NCBI GenBank assembly: GCA_039800165.1
Contig: JBDLRH010000005.1
Location: 1-34,069 of the forward strand
Direction of reading: 5' to 3'
Length of the DNA stretch: 34,069 bases
Origin: JBDLRH01 sp039800165
GTDB lineage: Bacteria > Pseudomonadota > Gammaproteobacteria > Burkholderiales > Burkholderiaceae_C
The stretch's first letter is position 1; each line of letters starts with the position of its first letter. The notes below the pieces were generated by a model. It searched no databases and was not told where the DNA came from. It was given only the letters and a program-made list of their open reading frames with translations. Both the position numbers and the translations under genes were made by a program. Shown one piece after another: positions 15,372 to 25,106 of this stretch.

Positions 15372-15926
15372 ATGCGGCTGGTGGTGTTTTGCGGCTACTC
15401 GGGTGCGGGCAAGACCTCGCTGATCGAGCAACTGATTGCGCTGATGCGCCAGCGCGGCGAGCGGGTGTCGGTCATCAAGCATGCGCACCACCGCTTTGAC
15501 GTCGACCACGAAGGCAAGGACTCGTGGCGCCACCGGCAGGCGGGCGCCTTCGAGGTGCTGGTGGCGTCCGACCGGCGCCTGGCGCTGATGCGCGAGTTCG
15601 AGCAGCCCTTCCAGATGTCCATCCATCAACTGGCCGCGCACCTGTACGAAGGCGTGGACTGGGTGCTGGCCGAGGGCTTCCGCGATGCGGGAGTGGCCAA
15701 GGTCGAGGTCTGGCGCGGTGGCAGTGACCGGCCCCGCTATCCCGACGATCCGTATGTGGTGGCGATCGCCAGCGACGGCAGCACGCTGCCCGAGCCAACG
15801 CTGCGGCCGGTGCTCGATCTCAACGATGCGCCTGCGGTGCTGCGCTGGCTGACCGACAATGCGCATCGCTTCGATTACGACCCGGCCACACACTCGCCGG
15901 ACCTGCCCGACGACGCTTCGCCCTGA
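15372..15926 (+). CDS. mobB: Molybdopterin-guanine dinucleotide biosynthesis adaptor MobB
   Basis: A 184-residue P-loop GTPase. Walker A is GYSGAGKTS (Lys14), followed by VSVIKHAHHRFDVDHEGKDSWRHRQAGA and DWVLAEGFRD, all typical of MobB. It assists MobA in adding GMP to molybdopterin, and GTP binding is its known activity. The ATG at 15372 directly precedes the conserved start MRLVVFCGYSG; a GTG at 15363 is an alternative. The stop overlaps the ATG of moeA (TGATG). No mobA is seen in the window. Confidence 0.93.
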   Translation: MRLVVFCGYSGAGKTSLIEQLIALMRQRGERVSVIKHAHHRFDVDHEGKDSWRHRQAGAFEVLVASDRRLALMREFEQPFQMSIHQLAAHLYEGVDWVLAEGFRDAGVAKVEVWRGGSDRPRYPDDPYVVAIASDGSTLPEPTLRPVLDLNDAPAVLRWLTDNAHRFDYDPATHSPDLPDDASP

Positions 15927-17203
15927 TGAGCACCGCCGCCTTTCCATCACCCGCTGCCCCGCGCGCGCCCTTGCGGCCGCTCGATGAGGTACGCGCCGAT
16001 CTGCTGGCGCGGGTGCAGCCGCTGCCCGAGGTGGAGCAGGTCAGCCTGTTCGAGGTGGAGGGCCGCGTGCTGGCGGAAGACCTGGCGTCGCCGCTGCAGG
16101 TGCCGCCGCAGGACAACAGCGCGATGGACGGCTATGCGGTGCGCGCAAGCGACCTGCAGGCGGCCGCCGGTGCGGCGCTTGCGGTCAGCCAGCGCATCCC
16201 CGCCGGCGCGACCGCCGAGCCACTGGTGCCCGGCACGGTGGCGCGCATCTTCACTGGCGCCAGCGTCCCGGCAGGCGCCGATGCGGTGCTGATGCAGGAA
16301 GACGCCGAGGTGGCAGGCGACGGCTTCGTCACGTTCAGCGTGATGCCCAGGCCGGGCCAGCACATCCGCCGCGCGGGTGAGGATGTGCAGCGCGGCGCGG
16401 TGGTGCTGTCGCGCGGCCACCGCATGGACAGCGCAGCGCAGGGCATGGCCGCCAGCATCGGCCGTGCGGCGGTGGATGTGGCGCGTCGCCCGCGGGTGGC
16501 GCTGTTTTCCACCGGCGACGAGCTGGTGATGCCCGGCACCGTGCCGCCCGAGCAGATGGCACCCGGCGCGATCTACAACTCCAACCGATTCTTTTTGCGC
16601 TCGCTGTTGCAGCGTCTGGGCTGCGAGGTGACCGACATGGGCGTGGTGCCCGACCGGCGCGACGCCACCATCGACGCGTTGCGCGATGCGGCGCGCGGCA
16701 ACGACCTGATCGTCACCAGCGGCGGCGTGTCGGTGGGCGAAGAAGACCATGTGAAGCCGGCGGTGCAGTCGCTCGGGTCGCTGGACCTGTGGCAACTGGC
16801 GATCAAGCCGGGCAAGCCGTTTGCCTATGGCCGTGTGCGGCGCGACGGCGGTGCAGGTGGAGAAGCCCACTTCATCGGCCTGCCGGGCAACCCGGTGTCG
16901 AGCTTTGTCACCTTCTTGCTGCTGGTGCGCCCGTTCGTGCTGAAGCTGCAGGGCGCGTCGCGACTGGACTGGGTCAGCACCGCCGCACGCGCCGATTTCA
17001 GCTGGCCCAAGGCCGACAAGCGGCGCGAGTTCCTGCGCGTTCGCCGCAATGCCGCGGGCGGACTGGACCTGTACCCCAACCAGAGCTCGGGCGTGCTGAC
17101 CTCGATGGTGTGGGGCGATGGCCTGGTGGACAACCCCGCGGGCACGGTGATCGCGCCGGGCGACACGGTGCGCTTCGTGCCGTTTTCCGAACTAATGGGT
17201 TGA
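15926..17203 (+). CDS. moeA: Molybdopterin molybdenumtransferase MoeA
   Basis: A 425-residue MoeA, which inserts molybdate into adenylylated molybdopterin. The N-terminal signature is LASPLQVPPQDNSAMDGYAVRASDL; the MoCF-binding domain has RVALFSTGDELV, YNSNRFFLRSLLQRLG and DLIVTSGGVSVGEEDHVK; then KPGKPFAYGRV and FIGLPGNPVSSFVTF. A C-terminal beta domain ends in TVRFVPFSELMG. It starts at the ATG overlapping the mobB stop and is followed after seven bases by moaD. Confidence 0.97.
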   Translation: MSTAAFPSPAAPRAPLRPLDEVRADLLARVQPLPEVEQVSLFEVEGRVLAEDLASPLQVPPQDNSAMDGYAVRASDLQAAAGAALAVSQRIPAGATAEPLVPGTVARIFTGASVPAGADAVLMQEDAEVAGDGFVTFSVMPRPGQHIRRAGEDVQRGAVVLSRGHRMDSAAQGMAASIGRAAVDVARRPRVALFSTGDELVMPGTVPPEQMAPGAIYNSNRFFLRSLLQRLGCEVTDMGVVPDRRDATIDALRDAARGNDLIVTSGGVSVGEEDHVKPAVQSLGSLDLWQLAIKPGKPFAYGRVRRDGGAGGEAHFIGLPGNPVSSFVTFLLLVRPFVLKLQGASRLDWVSTAARADFSWPKADKRREFLRVRRNAAGGLDLYPNQSSGVLTSMVWGDGLVDNPAGTVIAPGDTVRFVPFSELMG

Positions 17204-17210
17204 GGCAGCG

Positions 17211-17462
17211 ATGCGGATTGAGCTGCGCTACTTTGCATCGCTGCGCGAGGCGCTAGGCCATGCGCAAGAGTCGGTGCAGACGCAGGCCGCCACCGTCGGC
17301 GCACTGCGCGACGAGCTGATTGCCCGCGGTGGTGCGCATGCCGAGGCGCTGGCCCGTGGCCGTGCGGTGCGTGCTGCCTTCAACCAGACGCTGTGCGATG
17401 AAACGCAGGCGCTGTCGGACGGCGCCGAGGTGGCGTTCTTCCCGCCGGTCACGGGCGGCTGA
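17211..17462 (+). CDS. moaD: Molybdopterin synthase small subunit MoaD
   Basis: An 83-residue ubiquitin-like sulfur carrier: IELRYFASLREALGHAQESV at the start, AFNQTLCDETQALSDGAEVAFFPPVTGG at the end. The C-terminal Gly-Gly is the site that is adenylylated and thiocarboxylated. It works as a heterotetramer with MoaE, the next gene. The ATG at 17211 has GAGG in the overlap with the moeA stop. Length matches the family (about 81). Confidence 0.95.
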   Translation: MRIELRYFASLREALGHAQESVQTQAATVGALRDELIARGGAHAEALARGRAVRAAFNQTLCDETQALSDGAEVAFFPPVTGG

Positions 17463-17480
17463 GTCACACTGGCGCATGAC

Positions 17481-17984
17481 ATGAGCACGCCCGCTGTTGC
17501 CGCATCGCCGCGTGTCGTCATCCAGGCGGCCGACTTTGACTTGTCACACGAGGTGGCTGCCCTGCGTGCCGGTGACCGGCGCGTGGGTGCGGTGTGCAGC
17601 TTCGTCGGCACGGTGCGTGACCGCAACGACGGCGACGCGGTCAGCACGCTGGAGCTCGAGCACTACCCGGGCATGACCGAGCGCGCGATCGAGCAGATGA
17701 TCGACGAGGCGCACCGCCGCTTCGACATCTTCGCTGCGCGTGTCATTCACCGAATCGGCCTGCTGCAGCCGCTGGACCAGATCGTGCTGGTGGTGGTGAC
17801 CTCGGCGCACCGCGGCGAAAGTTTTCAGGCCTGCGAATTCCTGATGGACTACCTCAAGACGCAGGCGCCGTTCTGGAAAAAGGAACAGACGCCGCGCGGC
17901 GCGCGCTGGGTGGACGCCCGGGTGAGCGACGACGCGGCACTGGCGCGCTGGGGCATCCGCAGCGGCAACGCCGCGCCGGGCTGA
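17481..17984 (+). CDS. moaE: Molybdopterin synthase catalytic subunit MoaE
   Basis: A 167-residue MoaE that converts cyclic pyranopterin monophosphate to molybdopterin with sulfur from MoaD. Conserved parts are GAVCSFVGTVRDRNDGD, LELEHYPGMTERAIEQMIDEA, HRIGLLQPLDQIVLVVVTSAHRGESFQACEFLMDYLK and PFWKKEQTPRGARWVDAR, the last holding the active-site lysines (Lys133, Lys134). ATG 17481 was chosen; an ATG five bases earlier is out of frame. It ends six bases from the convergent marR stop, with no clear terminator between. Confidence 0.95.
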   Translation: MSTPAVAASPRVVIQAADFDLSHEVAALRAGDRRVGAVCSFVGTVRDRNDGDAVSTLELEHYPGMTERAIEQMIDEAHRRFDIFAARVIHRIGLLQPLDQIVLVVVTSAHRGESFQACEFLMDYLKTQAPFWKKEQTPRGARWVDARVSDDAALARWGIRSGNAAPG

Positions 17985-17990
17985 AGCGCC

Positions 17991-18596
17991 TCAGCTGCGG
18001 CGGGCGCGCAGTCGCCGCGCGGGCGCGCCTGTGCTCGTGCGCGCTGCCGTGCTCTCGGCTTGCGGTGGCGAGCGCCAGGGTGCACGTGCGTCGCCTTCCA
18101 GCGACCCCGTCAGCTTTTGCAGCAGCGCGATCAGTTGTGCCTGTTCCCCGGCGTCCAGGGGCGAGAGCAGGCGGCGGCCGGCGCGCTCGGCGCCGCTGCG
18201 GGCACCTGCCAGTGCTGCTTCGCCCTGTACGGTGAGCTTCAGCGCGAAGCGCCGCTTCTGGCCCGGCGCCAGCAGCCGTGACACCAGGCCGCGCGCTTCC
18301 AGGCCGCGCAGGATGCGCAGCACCGTCACCTTGTCGTAGCCCAGGGCCCGCGCCAGCGTGGCCTGATCGATCGCCGGGCTGGCGTGCAGCACCACCAGCG
18401 TGCCGTACTGCGCCGGCGTGAGCTCGATGCCGCGGCACTCGTCCTCGAAGACCGCCGCAGCCACCTGCCAGCCGCGGCGCAGCAGGAAGCCCGGCCGCGC
18501 ATACAGCCGCGCCAGCGGGTCGGTGCCCGTTCGGCGGGTGGGATGATCGGCGGGCGCGCTGCGAGACGGGCCGGGGCGAGAGCGGTTGTGGGTCAT
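17991..18596 (-). CDS. MarR-family transcriptional regulator
   Basis: A 201-residue winged-helix regulator. The MarR core is LTPAQYGTLVVLHASPAIDQATLARALGYDKVTVLRILRGLEARGLVSR, followed by the wing (LLAPGQKRRFALKLTVQGEAAL). The C-terminal 45 residues are low in complexity and rich in Arg, Ala and Ser. ATG 18596 (MTHNRSRPG) is preferred; the frame stays open to 18698 but that part overlaps the divergent gene. MarR proteins usually repress a divergent gene and let go when a phenolic ligand binds. Here the neighbour is a solute-binding protein plus a flavin monooxygenase, so an aromatic ligand is plausible (inference). Confidence 0.88.
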   Translation of the reverse strand: MTHNRSRPGPSRSAPADHPTRRTGTDPLARLYARPGFLLRRGWQVAAAVFEDECRGIELTPAQYGTLVVLHASPAIDQATLARALGYDKVTVLRILRGLEARGLVSRLLAPGQKRRFALKLTVQGEAALAGARSGAERAGRRLLSPLDAGEQAQLIALLQKLTGSLEGDARAPWRSPPQAESTAARTSTGAPARRLRARRS

Positions 18597-18630
18597 GAGG
18601 GCGCGCGGTTGCACAAGCGAGGGCGTGTCG

Positions 18631-18642
18631 TTAGCATGCCAA
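18631..18642. promoter_or_regulatory. Near-palindrome TTAGCATGCCAA, candidate MarR operator
   Basis: TT-A-GCATGC-C-AA is symmetrical except for one pair and sits in the 47-base divergent region, right before the ATG of the solute-binding protein. It overlaps a possible -10 (TAGCAT, 18632-18637), 17 bases after TTGCAC. A repressor bound here would block that promoter. Assignment to the neighbouring MarR protein is inference. Confidence 0.4.
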
Positions 18643-18643
18643 C

Positions 18644-19729
18644 ATGAGCACGCTTTCGCAACCGCCATTTCCGTTTTCGGGTCGTCGCACCGCATCATCG
18701 GTCACTTTGTCGCGCCGCCGTGTCGGGGCGCGGTGGGTAGGCCTGCTTGTGGCATGCGTGGCGGCGTGGATGGGGGCGTTCGGGGCGCCCCTGGCGCTGG
18801 CCCAGACCGCCCCTGCTGCCCCTGCGGCGCCTGCCGCGGCTGCAGCACCGCTGCGGCTGATCGTGCCGTTCACCCCGGGCACCGGCATCGACCTGATTGC
18901 GCGCACCGTGGGCCCCAAGCTGTCCGAGCGGCTGGGCCGCCCGGTCGTGGTGGACAACCGCGCCGGTGCCTCGGGCAACATCGGCACCGAAGCCGTGGTA
19001 CGCGCCGCGCCCAACGGCCAGACGCTGCTGGTCAGCGTCAACACCCTGGTGATGAACCGCAGCCTGTATCCGCAGTTGCCGTTCGATCCGGTGAAGGACC
19101 TCGTGCCGGTGTCGCTGACGAGCTGGGGTCAACTGCTGCTGGTGGCGCATCCATCCACCGGGTGGAAGACGGCCGGTGAGCTGGTGGCTGCCGCGAAGGC
19201 GCGGCCGGGGCGCATCAACTACGCGTCGCCGGGCGTCGGCACGCCGCACCACCTGTCGATGGAGCTCTTCAAGACCACCTCGGGCCTGTTCATCACCCAC
19301 ATCCCTTACCGCGGCACCGCCCCCGCAGTGACGGACCTGCTGGGTGGGCAGGTCGACGCAATGTTCCTGCCGATCCATGTGGCGCTGCCGCATGTGCGCA
19401 GCGGCCGGGTGGTGGCGCTTGGCATCGGCAGCGAGAAGCGACACGCGCTGCTGCCGCAGGTGCCGACGCTGGCCGAAGCCGGCGCAGGCAATGTGAATGT
19501 GGACATGTGGTACGGCGTGTTCGCACCGCCCGGGTCGGCGCCGGACTTCGTCGCGCGCCTGAACCGCGAGCTGCGCGACATCCTGGCCCTGCCCGAGGTG
19601 CGCAGCGCCTTCCAGACCCAGGGCATGGACCCGGCAGCCAGTTCGCCTGACGAGTTCCGCCGGCTGGTGGAGCAAGACGCACAGCGCTGGGCGCAGGTCA
19701 TCAAGACCCAGAACATCAAGGCAGAGTGA
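18644..19729 (+). CDS. Bug-family (TTT) periplasmic solute-binding protein
   Basis: A 361-residue extracytoplasmic binding protein of the Bug/TctC family. A basic stretch (LSRRRVGAR, 22-30) and hydrophobic core (VGLLVACVAAWMGAFGAPLALA) form a signal peptide with likely cleavage near LALAQ. The mature part shows LIVPFTPGTGIDLIARTVGPKLSERLG, VDNRAGASGNIGTEAVVRAAPNG, YASPGVGTPHHLSMELFK and IPYRGTAPAVTDLLGGQVDAMF, the usual Bug pattern for binding carboxylates. No TctA/TctB membrane subunits are nearby, as is common for this expanded family in Burkholderiales. The 21 residues before the basic stretch are unusual, so TTG 18707 is an alternative start. The stop is two bases before the ATG of the monooxygenase gene. 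Confidence 0.9.
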   Translation: MSTLSQPPFPFSGRRTASSVTLSRRRVGARWVGLLVACVAAWMGAFGAPLALAQTAPAAPAAPAAAAAPLRLIVPFTPGTGIDLIARTVGPKLSERLGRPVVVDNRAGASGNIGTEAVVRAAPNGQTLLVSVNTLVMNRSLYPQLPFDPVKDLVPVSLTSWGQLLLVAHPSTGWKTAGELVAAAKARPGRINYASPGVGTPHHLSMELFKTTSGLFITHIPYRGTAPAVTDLLGGQVDAMFLPIHVALPHVRSGRVVALGIGSEKRHALLPQVPTLAEAGAGNVNVDMWYGVFAPPGSAPDFVARLNRELRDILALPEVRSAFQTQGMDPAASSPDEFRRLVEQDAQRWAQVIKTQNIKAE

Positions 19730-19731
19730 GC

Positions 19732-20991
19732 ATGGCGCTGCGCATCGCCATCGTGGGCGGCGGCATCGGCGGGCTGGGGCTTGCCCTGTCGCTGCATGCG
19801 CGCGGCATCGCCTGCGATGTGTATGAGTCGGTGCCGCAGGTGCGCGAGGTGGGCGTGGGCATCACGCTGTTGCCGCACGCGATGCGCGAACTGGCCGCGC
19901 TCGGCCTGCAGGGCGCGCTGGAGCCGCTGGGCATCGAGAACCTGGAGAGCGTGTTCTTCAACCGCTACGGCCAGTACGTGTACCGCGAGCCGCGCGGCCG
20001 CCACGCGGGCTACGCGCTGCCCGAGATCGGCATCCATCGCGGCAAGCTGCACCGCGTGATGTACGACGCGGCGCTCGAGCGCATCGGCGCGGCGCACCTG
20101 CACACCGACTGCCGCTGCGTGGCAGTGGAGCAAACCGATCAGGGCGCGACGCTGCACATGCAGCGCAGCACGGATGGCGCGGCGCTGCCCGCAGTGCAGG
20201 CCGATGTGGTGGTGGCCTGCGATGGCGTCAATTCGGCATTGCGGAGGCAGTTCTACCCGCAGGAGCAACTGGCCTTTGCCGGCATCAACACCTGGCGCGG
20301 CGTGACGGTGCACAGGCCTATCCTGAGCGGCAAGACATACATGCGCATCGGATCGATCGAGACCGGCAAGATGGTGATCTACCCGATCGTGGACAACGTG
20401 GACGGCCAGGGCAACCAGCTCGTCAACTGGGTGGCCGAAATCCAGCGCGGCGATGCCGCGATGAACGACTGGAACCAGCGCGGCCGCGTGGACGACTTCG
20501 TCAGCATCTTCGAGAGCTGGCGCTTCGACTGGCTGGATGTGCCGGCGCTGATCCGCGGCGCGCAGCAGATCCTTGAGTACCCGATGGTGGACCGCGACCC
20601 GGTGGCGCAGTGGACTTTTGGCCGCACCACGCTGCTGGGCGACGCCGCACACCCGATGTACCCGCGCGGCAGCAACGGGTCGGCCCAGGCGCTGATCGAT
20701 GGCCGGGTGCTGGCCGACGAACTGGCGCGGCTTGCGCCTGGCGGTGACCCGCGAGCCGCCTTGCTGGCCTACGAGGCCCAGCGGCGCCCCGCCACGGCCA
20801 GGGTGGTCGAGACCAACCGCAGCACGCCGCCGGACTTCATCATCATGAAGGCCGACGAGCTGGCGGGCGGCAAGCCCTTCCGGCATATCGACGACCTGAT
20901 CAGCCAGGACGAGCTGCGCCGCATCTCCGACGACTACAAGCGCATTGCGGGTTTTTCGCTCGAGGCGCTGCAGCAGCCCGCCGGCGCTTGA
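19732..20991 (+). CDS. FAD-dependent monooxygenase (PhzS/hydroxybenzoate hydroxylase-like)
   Basis: A 419-residue group A flavin monooxygenase. The dinucleotide-binding motif is IAIVGGGIGGLGLALS (GxGxxG at 9-14); VVVACDGVNSALRRQF is the DG motif; TLLGDAAHPMYPRGSNGSAQALIDG is the GD motif. These enzymes add one oxygen atom to an aromatic ring using NAD(P)H. The YPMVDRDPVAQWTFGR and MYPRGSNG wording recalls PhzS-type enzymes, but the substrate is unknown. ATG 19732 follows the previous stop by two bases (GTG 19726 is possible), so it is co-translated with the Bug protein, suggesting that the ligand taken up is the substrate. Confidence 0.9.
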   Translation: MALRIAIVGGGIGGLGLALSLHARGIACDVYESVPQVREVGVGITLLPHAMRELAALGLQGALEPLGIENLESVFFNRYGQYVYREPRGRHAGYALPEIGIHRGKLHRVMYDAALERIGAAHLHTDCRCVAVEQTDQGATLHMQRSTDGAALPAVQADVVVACDGVNSALRRQFYPQEQLAFAGINTWRGVTVHRPILSGKTYMRIGSIETGKMVIYPIVDNVDGQGNQLVNWVAEIQRGDAAMNDWNQRGRVDDFVSIFESWRFDWLDVPALIRGAQQILEYPMVDRDPVAQWTFGRTTLLGDAAHPMYPRGSNGSAQALIDGRVLADELARLAPGGDPRAALLAYEAQRRPATARVVETNRSTPPDFIIMKADELAGGKPFRHIDDLISQDELRRISDDYKRIAGFSLEALQQPAGA

Positions 20992-21009
20992 CGCGCATCA
21001 AGCCGGCCG

Positions 21010-21037
21010 CTTGAAAAGCCCGGCCGCAGCCCCAACC
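21010..21037 (+). promoter_or_regulatory. Sigma-32 heat-shock promoter of clpB
   Basis: CTTGAAA (21010-21016), a 13-base spacer and CCCCAACC (21030-21037) match the E. coli sigma-32 consensus CTTGAAA / CCCCATnT in the -35 box completely and in the first five bases of the -10 box. It ends 44 bases before the clpB start, as expected for a heat-shock chaperone. Confidence 0.8.
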
Positions 21038-21081
21038 ATGCGAGCATCGGTGTCGCTTGACCGGCGCCCATGGAGTTGAGG

Positions 21082-23688
<2,607 letters not shown>

Positions 23689-23779
23689 CCCTCCCCGACG
23701 TCGCGCCGGGTGCCCGCAGGGGGGGCCTCGTACCCCAGCCCGCAAGCGCGGCCAAAGAAGCCAAAGCGGTAAGCACCGC

Positions 23780-23817
23780 AAGCCCGCCTCCGGTTCGCCC
23801 GGGGCGGGCTTTCTTTT
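23780..23817 (+). terminator. Intrinsic terminator after clpB
   Basis: AAGCCCGCC (23780-23788) pairs with GGCGGGCTT (23803-23811) across a 14-base loop, followed by TTTCTTTT. It lies 91 bases after the clpB stop. Confidence 0.8.
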
Positions 23818-23860
23818 GCGTGGGCGGTGCCGATACAACAGTTCAGCTTGACCCGGGCAC

Positions 23861-23880
23861 CACAGCGACGTGTCGTTGTG
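23861..23880. promoter_or_regulatory. 20-base dyad upstream of the FIST gene
   Basis: CACAGCGAC-GT-GTCGTTGTG: two 9-base arms with one mismatch. It is followed by the only AT-rich stretch of this intergenic region (TAACAATATTTGCGAAATA), where a promoter would fit. A regulator site is likely but its protein is unknown. Confidence 0.45.
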
Positions 23881-23904
23881 TAACAATATTTGCGAAATAG
23901 GTCA

Positions 23905-23933
23905 GGCGTAACAAACGCCCATTGGCCCATTGG
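23905..23933 (+). repeat. Small hairpin and tandem 8-mer in the FIST gene leader
   Basis: GGCGT-AACAA-ACGCC (23905-23919) is a perfect 5-bp hairpin. It runs into CCCATTGG repeated exactly in tandem (23918-23925 and 23926-23933). They end 12 bases before the AAGGAGG binding site and might affect its access. Confidence 0.4.
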
Positions 23934-23960
23934 CAGAACGGTACAAGGAGGCATGTCCAG

Positions 23961-25106
23961 GTGCAGACCGCTCAGATCCGCGTCGCGCGTCAACCCACGG
24001 CTGAAGACCTCGCGCCCTTGGCGGCGCTGAAGCCGCACTGGGTGCTTGCGTTCGGCTCGGTGGACCACATCGCCGCTCCCGGGCTGGCGGCAGCGCTCAG
24101 CGCGGCCTGTCCGCAAGCGGTGCTCTCGGGCTGCTCCACCGCGGGCGAAATCAGCAGCAACGGCGTCAATGACGACCATCTGGTGCTCAGTGCAGTGCGC
24201 TTTGATTCCGGCGCGCCGATCGTGGTGACCACCGAACTGCAGGGCATGGAGGATTCGCGCGCCGCCGGTGCGCGCCTGGCGCGCGAGATGGTCGCGGCGC
24301 GGGTGCACACGGTGCTGGTGCTGGGGCAGGGCGTGGCCATCAACGGCAGCGCGCTGGTGGACGGCATGCGTGAAGTGCTGCCGCCGCAGGTGGTGCTCTC
24401 CGGCGGCCTGGCGGGCGACGGTGGCGCCTTCAAGCGCACCTTCACCCTGTCCAACCGTGGCAGCTCCGACCGGCAGATCGTGGCCGTGGGTTTTGCCGCG
24501 CCTTCGGTGCGCTTTCGCCACGGCTGCTTTCATGGCTGGCGCCCCTTCGGCCCGGCGCGGCGCGTCACGCGTAGCCAGGGCAATGTGCTGTTCGAACTGG
24601 ACGGCCAGCCGGCGCTGGAGGTCTACAAGCGCTACCTCGGCGAATATGCACGCGACCTGCCGGGCTCGGGGCTTCTGTTCCCCTTCCAGATGCTCGGCAG
24701 CTCGCAAGACTCCCGCGGCCTGATCCGCACCATCCTGGGTGTCAATGAGGCCGACGGCAGCCTGGTGCTCGCCGGCGACATCGATCCGCAAGGCTATCTG
24801 CGGCTGATGCATGCCTCCACCGATTCGCTGGTGGAAGGGGCACAAAGCGCCGCCGAGAACGCCACCTTCCCCGACGGGGCCGCTGGTGACAGCCTGGCCA
24901 TTCTGGTCAGCTGCGTCGGCCGCAAGCTGGTGATGGGTGCGCGTGTGGACGAGGAAGTCGAGGCGGTGGCCGATGTCTTCGGCCAGCGCGCGCTGGTCAC
25001 CGGGTTTTATTCCAACGGGGAGATCAGCCCCGGGCTCGACGGTCTGGAGTGCAGCCTGCACAACCAGACCATGACCATCACCCATTTGTGCGAGGTGGCA
25101 GCATGA
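23961..25106 (+). CDS. FIST-domain sensor protein, NosP-like
   Basis: A 381-residue FIST protein: FIST_N (about 25-220; VLAFGS, VLSGCSTAGEI, VVLSGGLAGDGGAFKRTF) and FIST_C (about 220-380; ending VTGFYSNGEISP and SLHNQTMTITHLCE). No membrane helix or signal peptide is seen. FIST domains sense small ligands. The NosP subgroup binds heme and nitric oxide and is encoded beside a histidine kinase whose activity it controls, as at PA1975/PA1976 of Pseudomonas aeruginosa. That arrangement is repeated here: the TGA overlaps the ATG of a hybrid kinase. The start is GTG 23961, nine bases after AAGGAGG (23945-23951); the ATG at 23953 is out of frame. Heme binding cannot be seen from the sequence; His residues are present in RHGCFHGW and SLHNQ. 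Confidence 0.88.
   Translation: MQTAQIRVARQPTAEDLAPLAALKPHWVLAFGSVDHIAAPGLAAALSAACPQAVLSGCSTAGEISSNGVNDDHLVLSAVRFDSGAPIVVTTELQGMEDSRAAGARLAREMVAARVHTVLVLGQGVAINGSALVDGMREVLPPQVVLSGGLAGDGGAFKRTFTLSNRGSSDRQIVAVGFAAPSVRFRHGCFHGWRPFGPARRVTRSQGNVLFELDGQPALEVYKRYLGEYARDLPGSGLLFPFQMLGSSQDSRGLIRTILGVNEADGSLVLAGDIDPQGYLRLMHASTDSLVEGAQSAAENATFPDGAAGDSLAILVSCVGRKLVMGARVDEEVEAVADVFGQRALVTGFYSNGEISPGLDGLECSLHNQTMTITHLCEVAA

Noticed and set aside
21070..21081. Alternative ATG start of clpB four codons upstream
   Set aside because: It overlaps the GGAG binding site, and family proteins start at the second Met (MRIDKLT).
23953..23955. ATG right after AAGGAGG as start of the FIST gene
   Set aside because: Only one base from the binding site and out of frame with the FIST protein; GTG 23961 fits.
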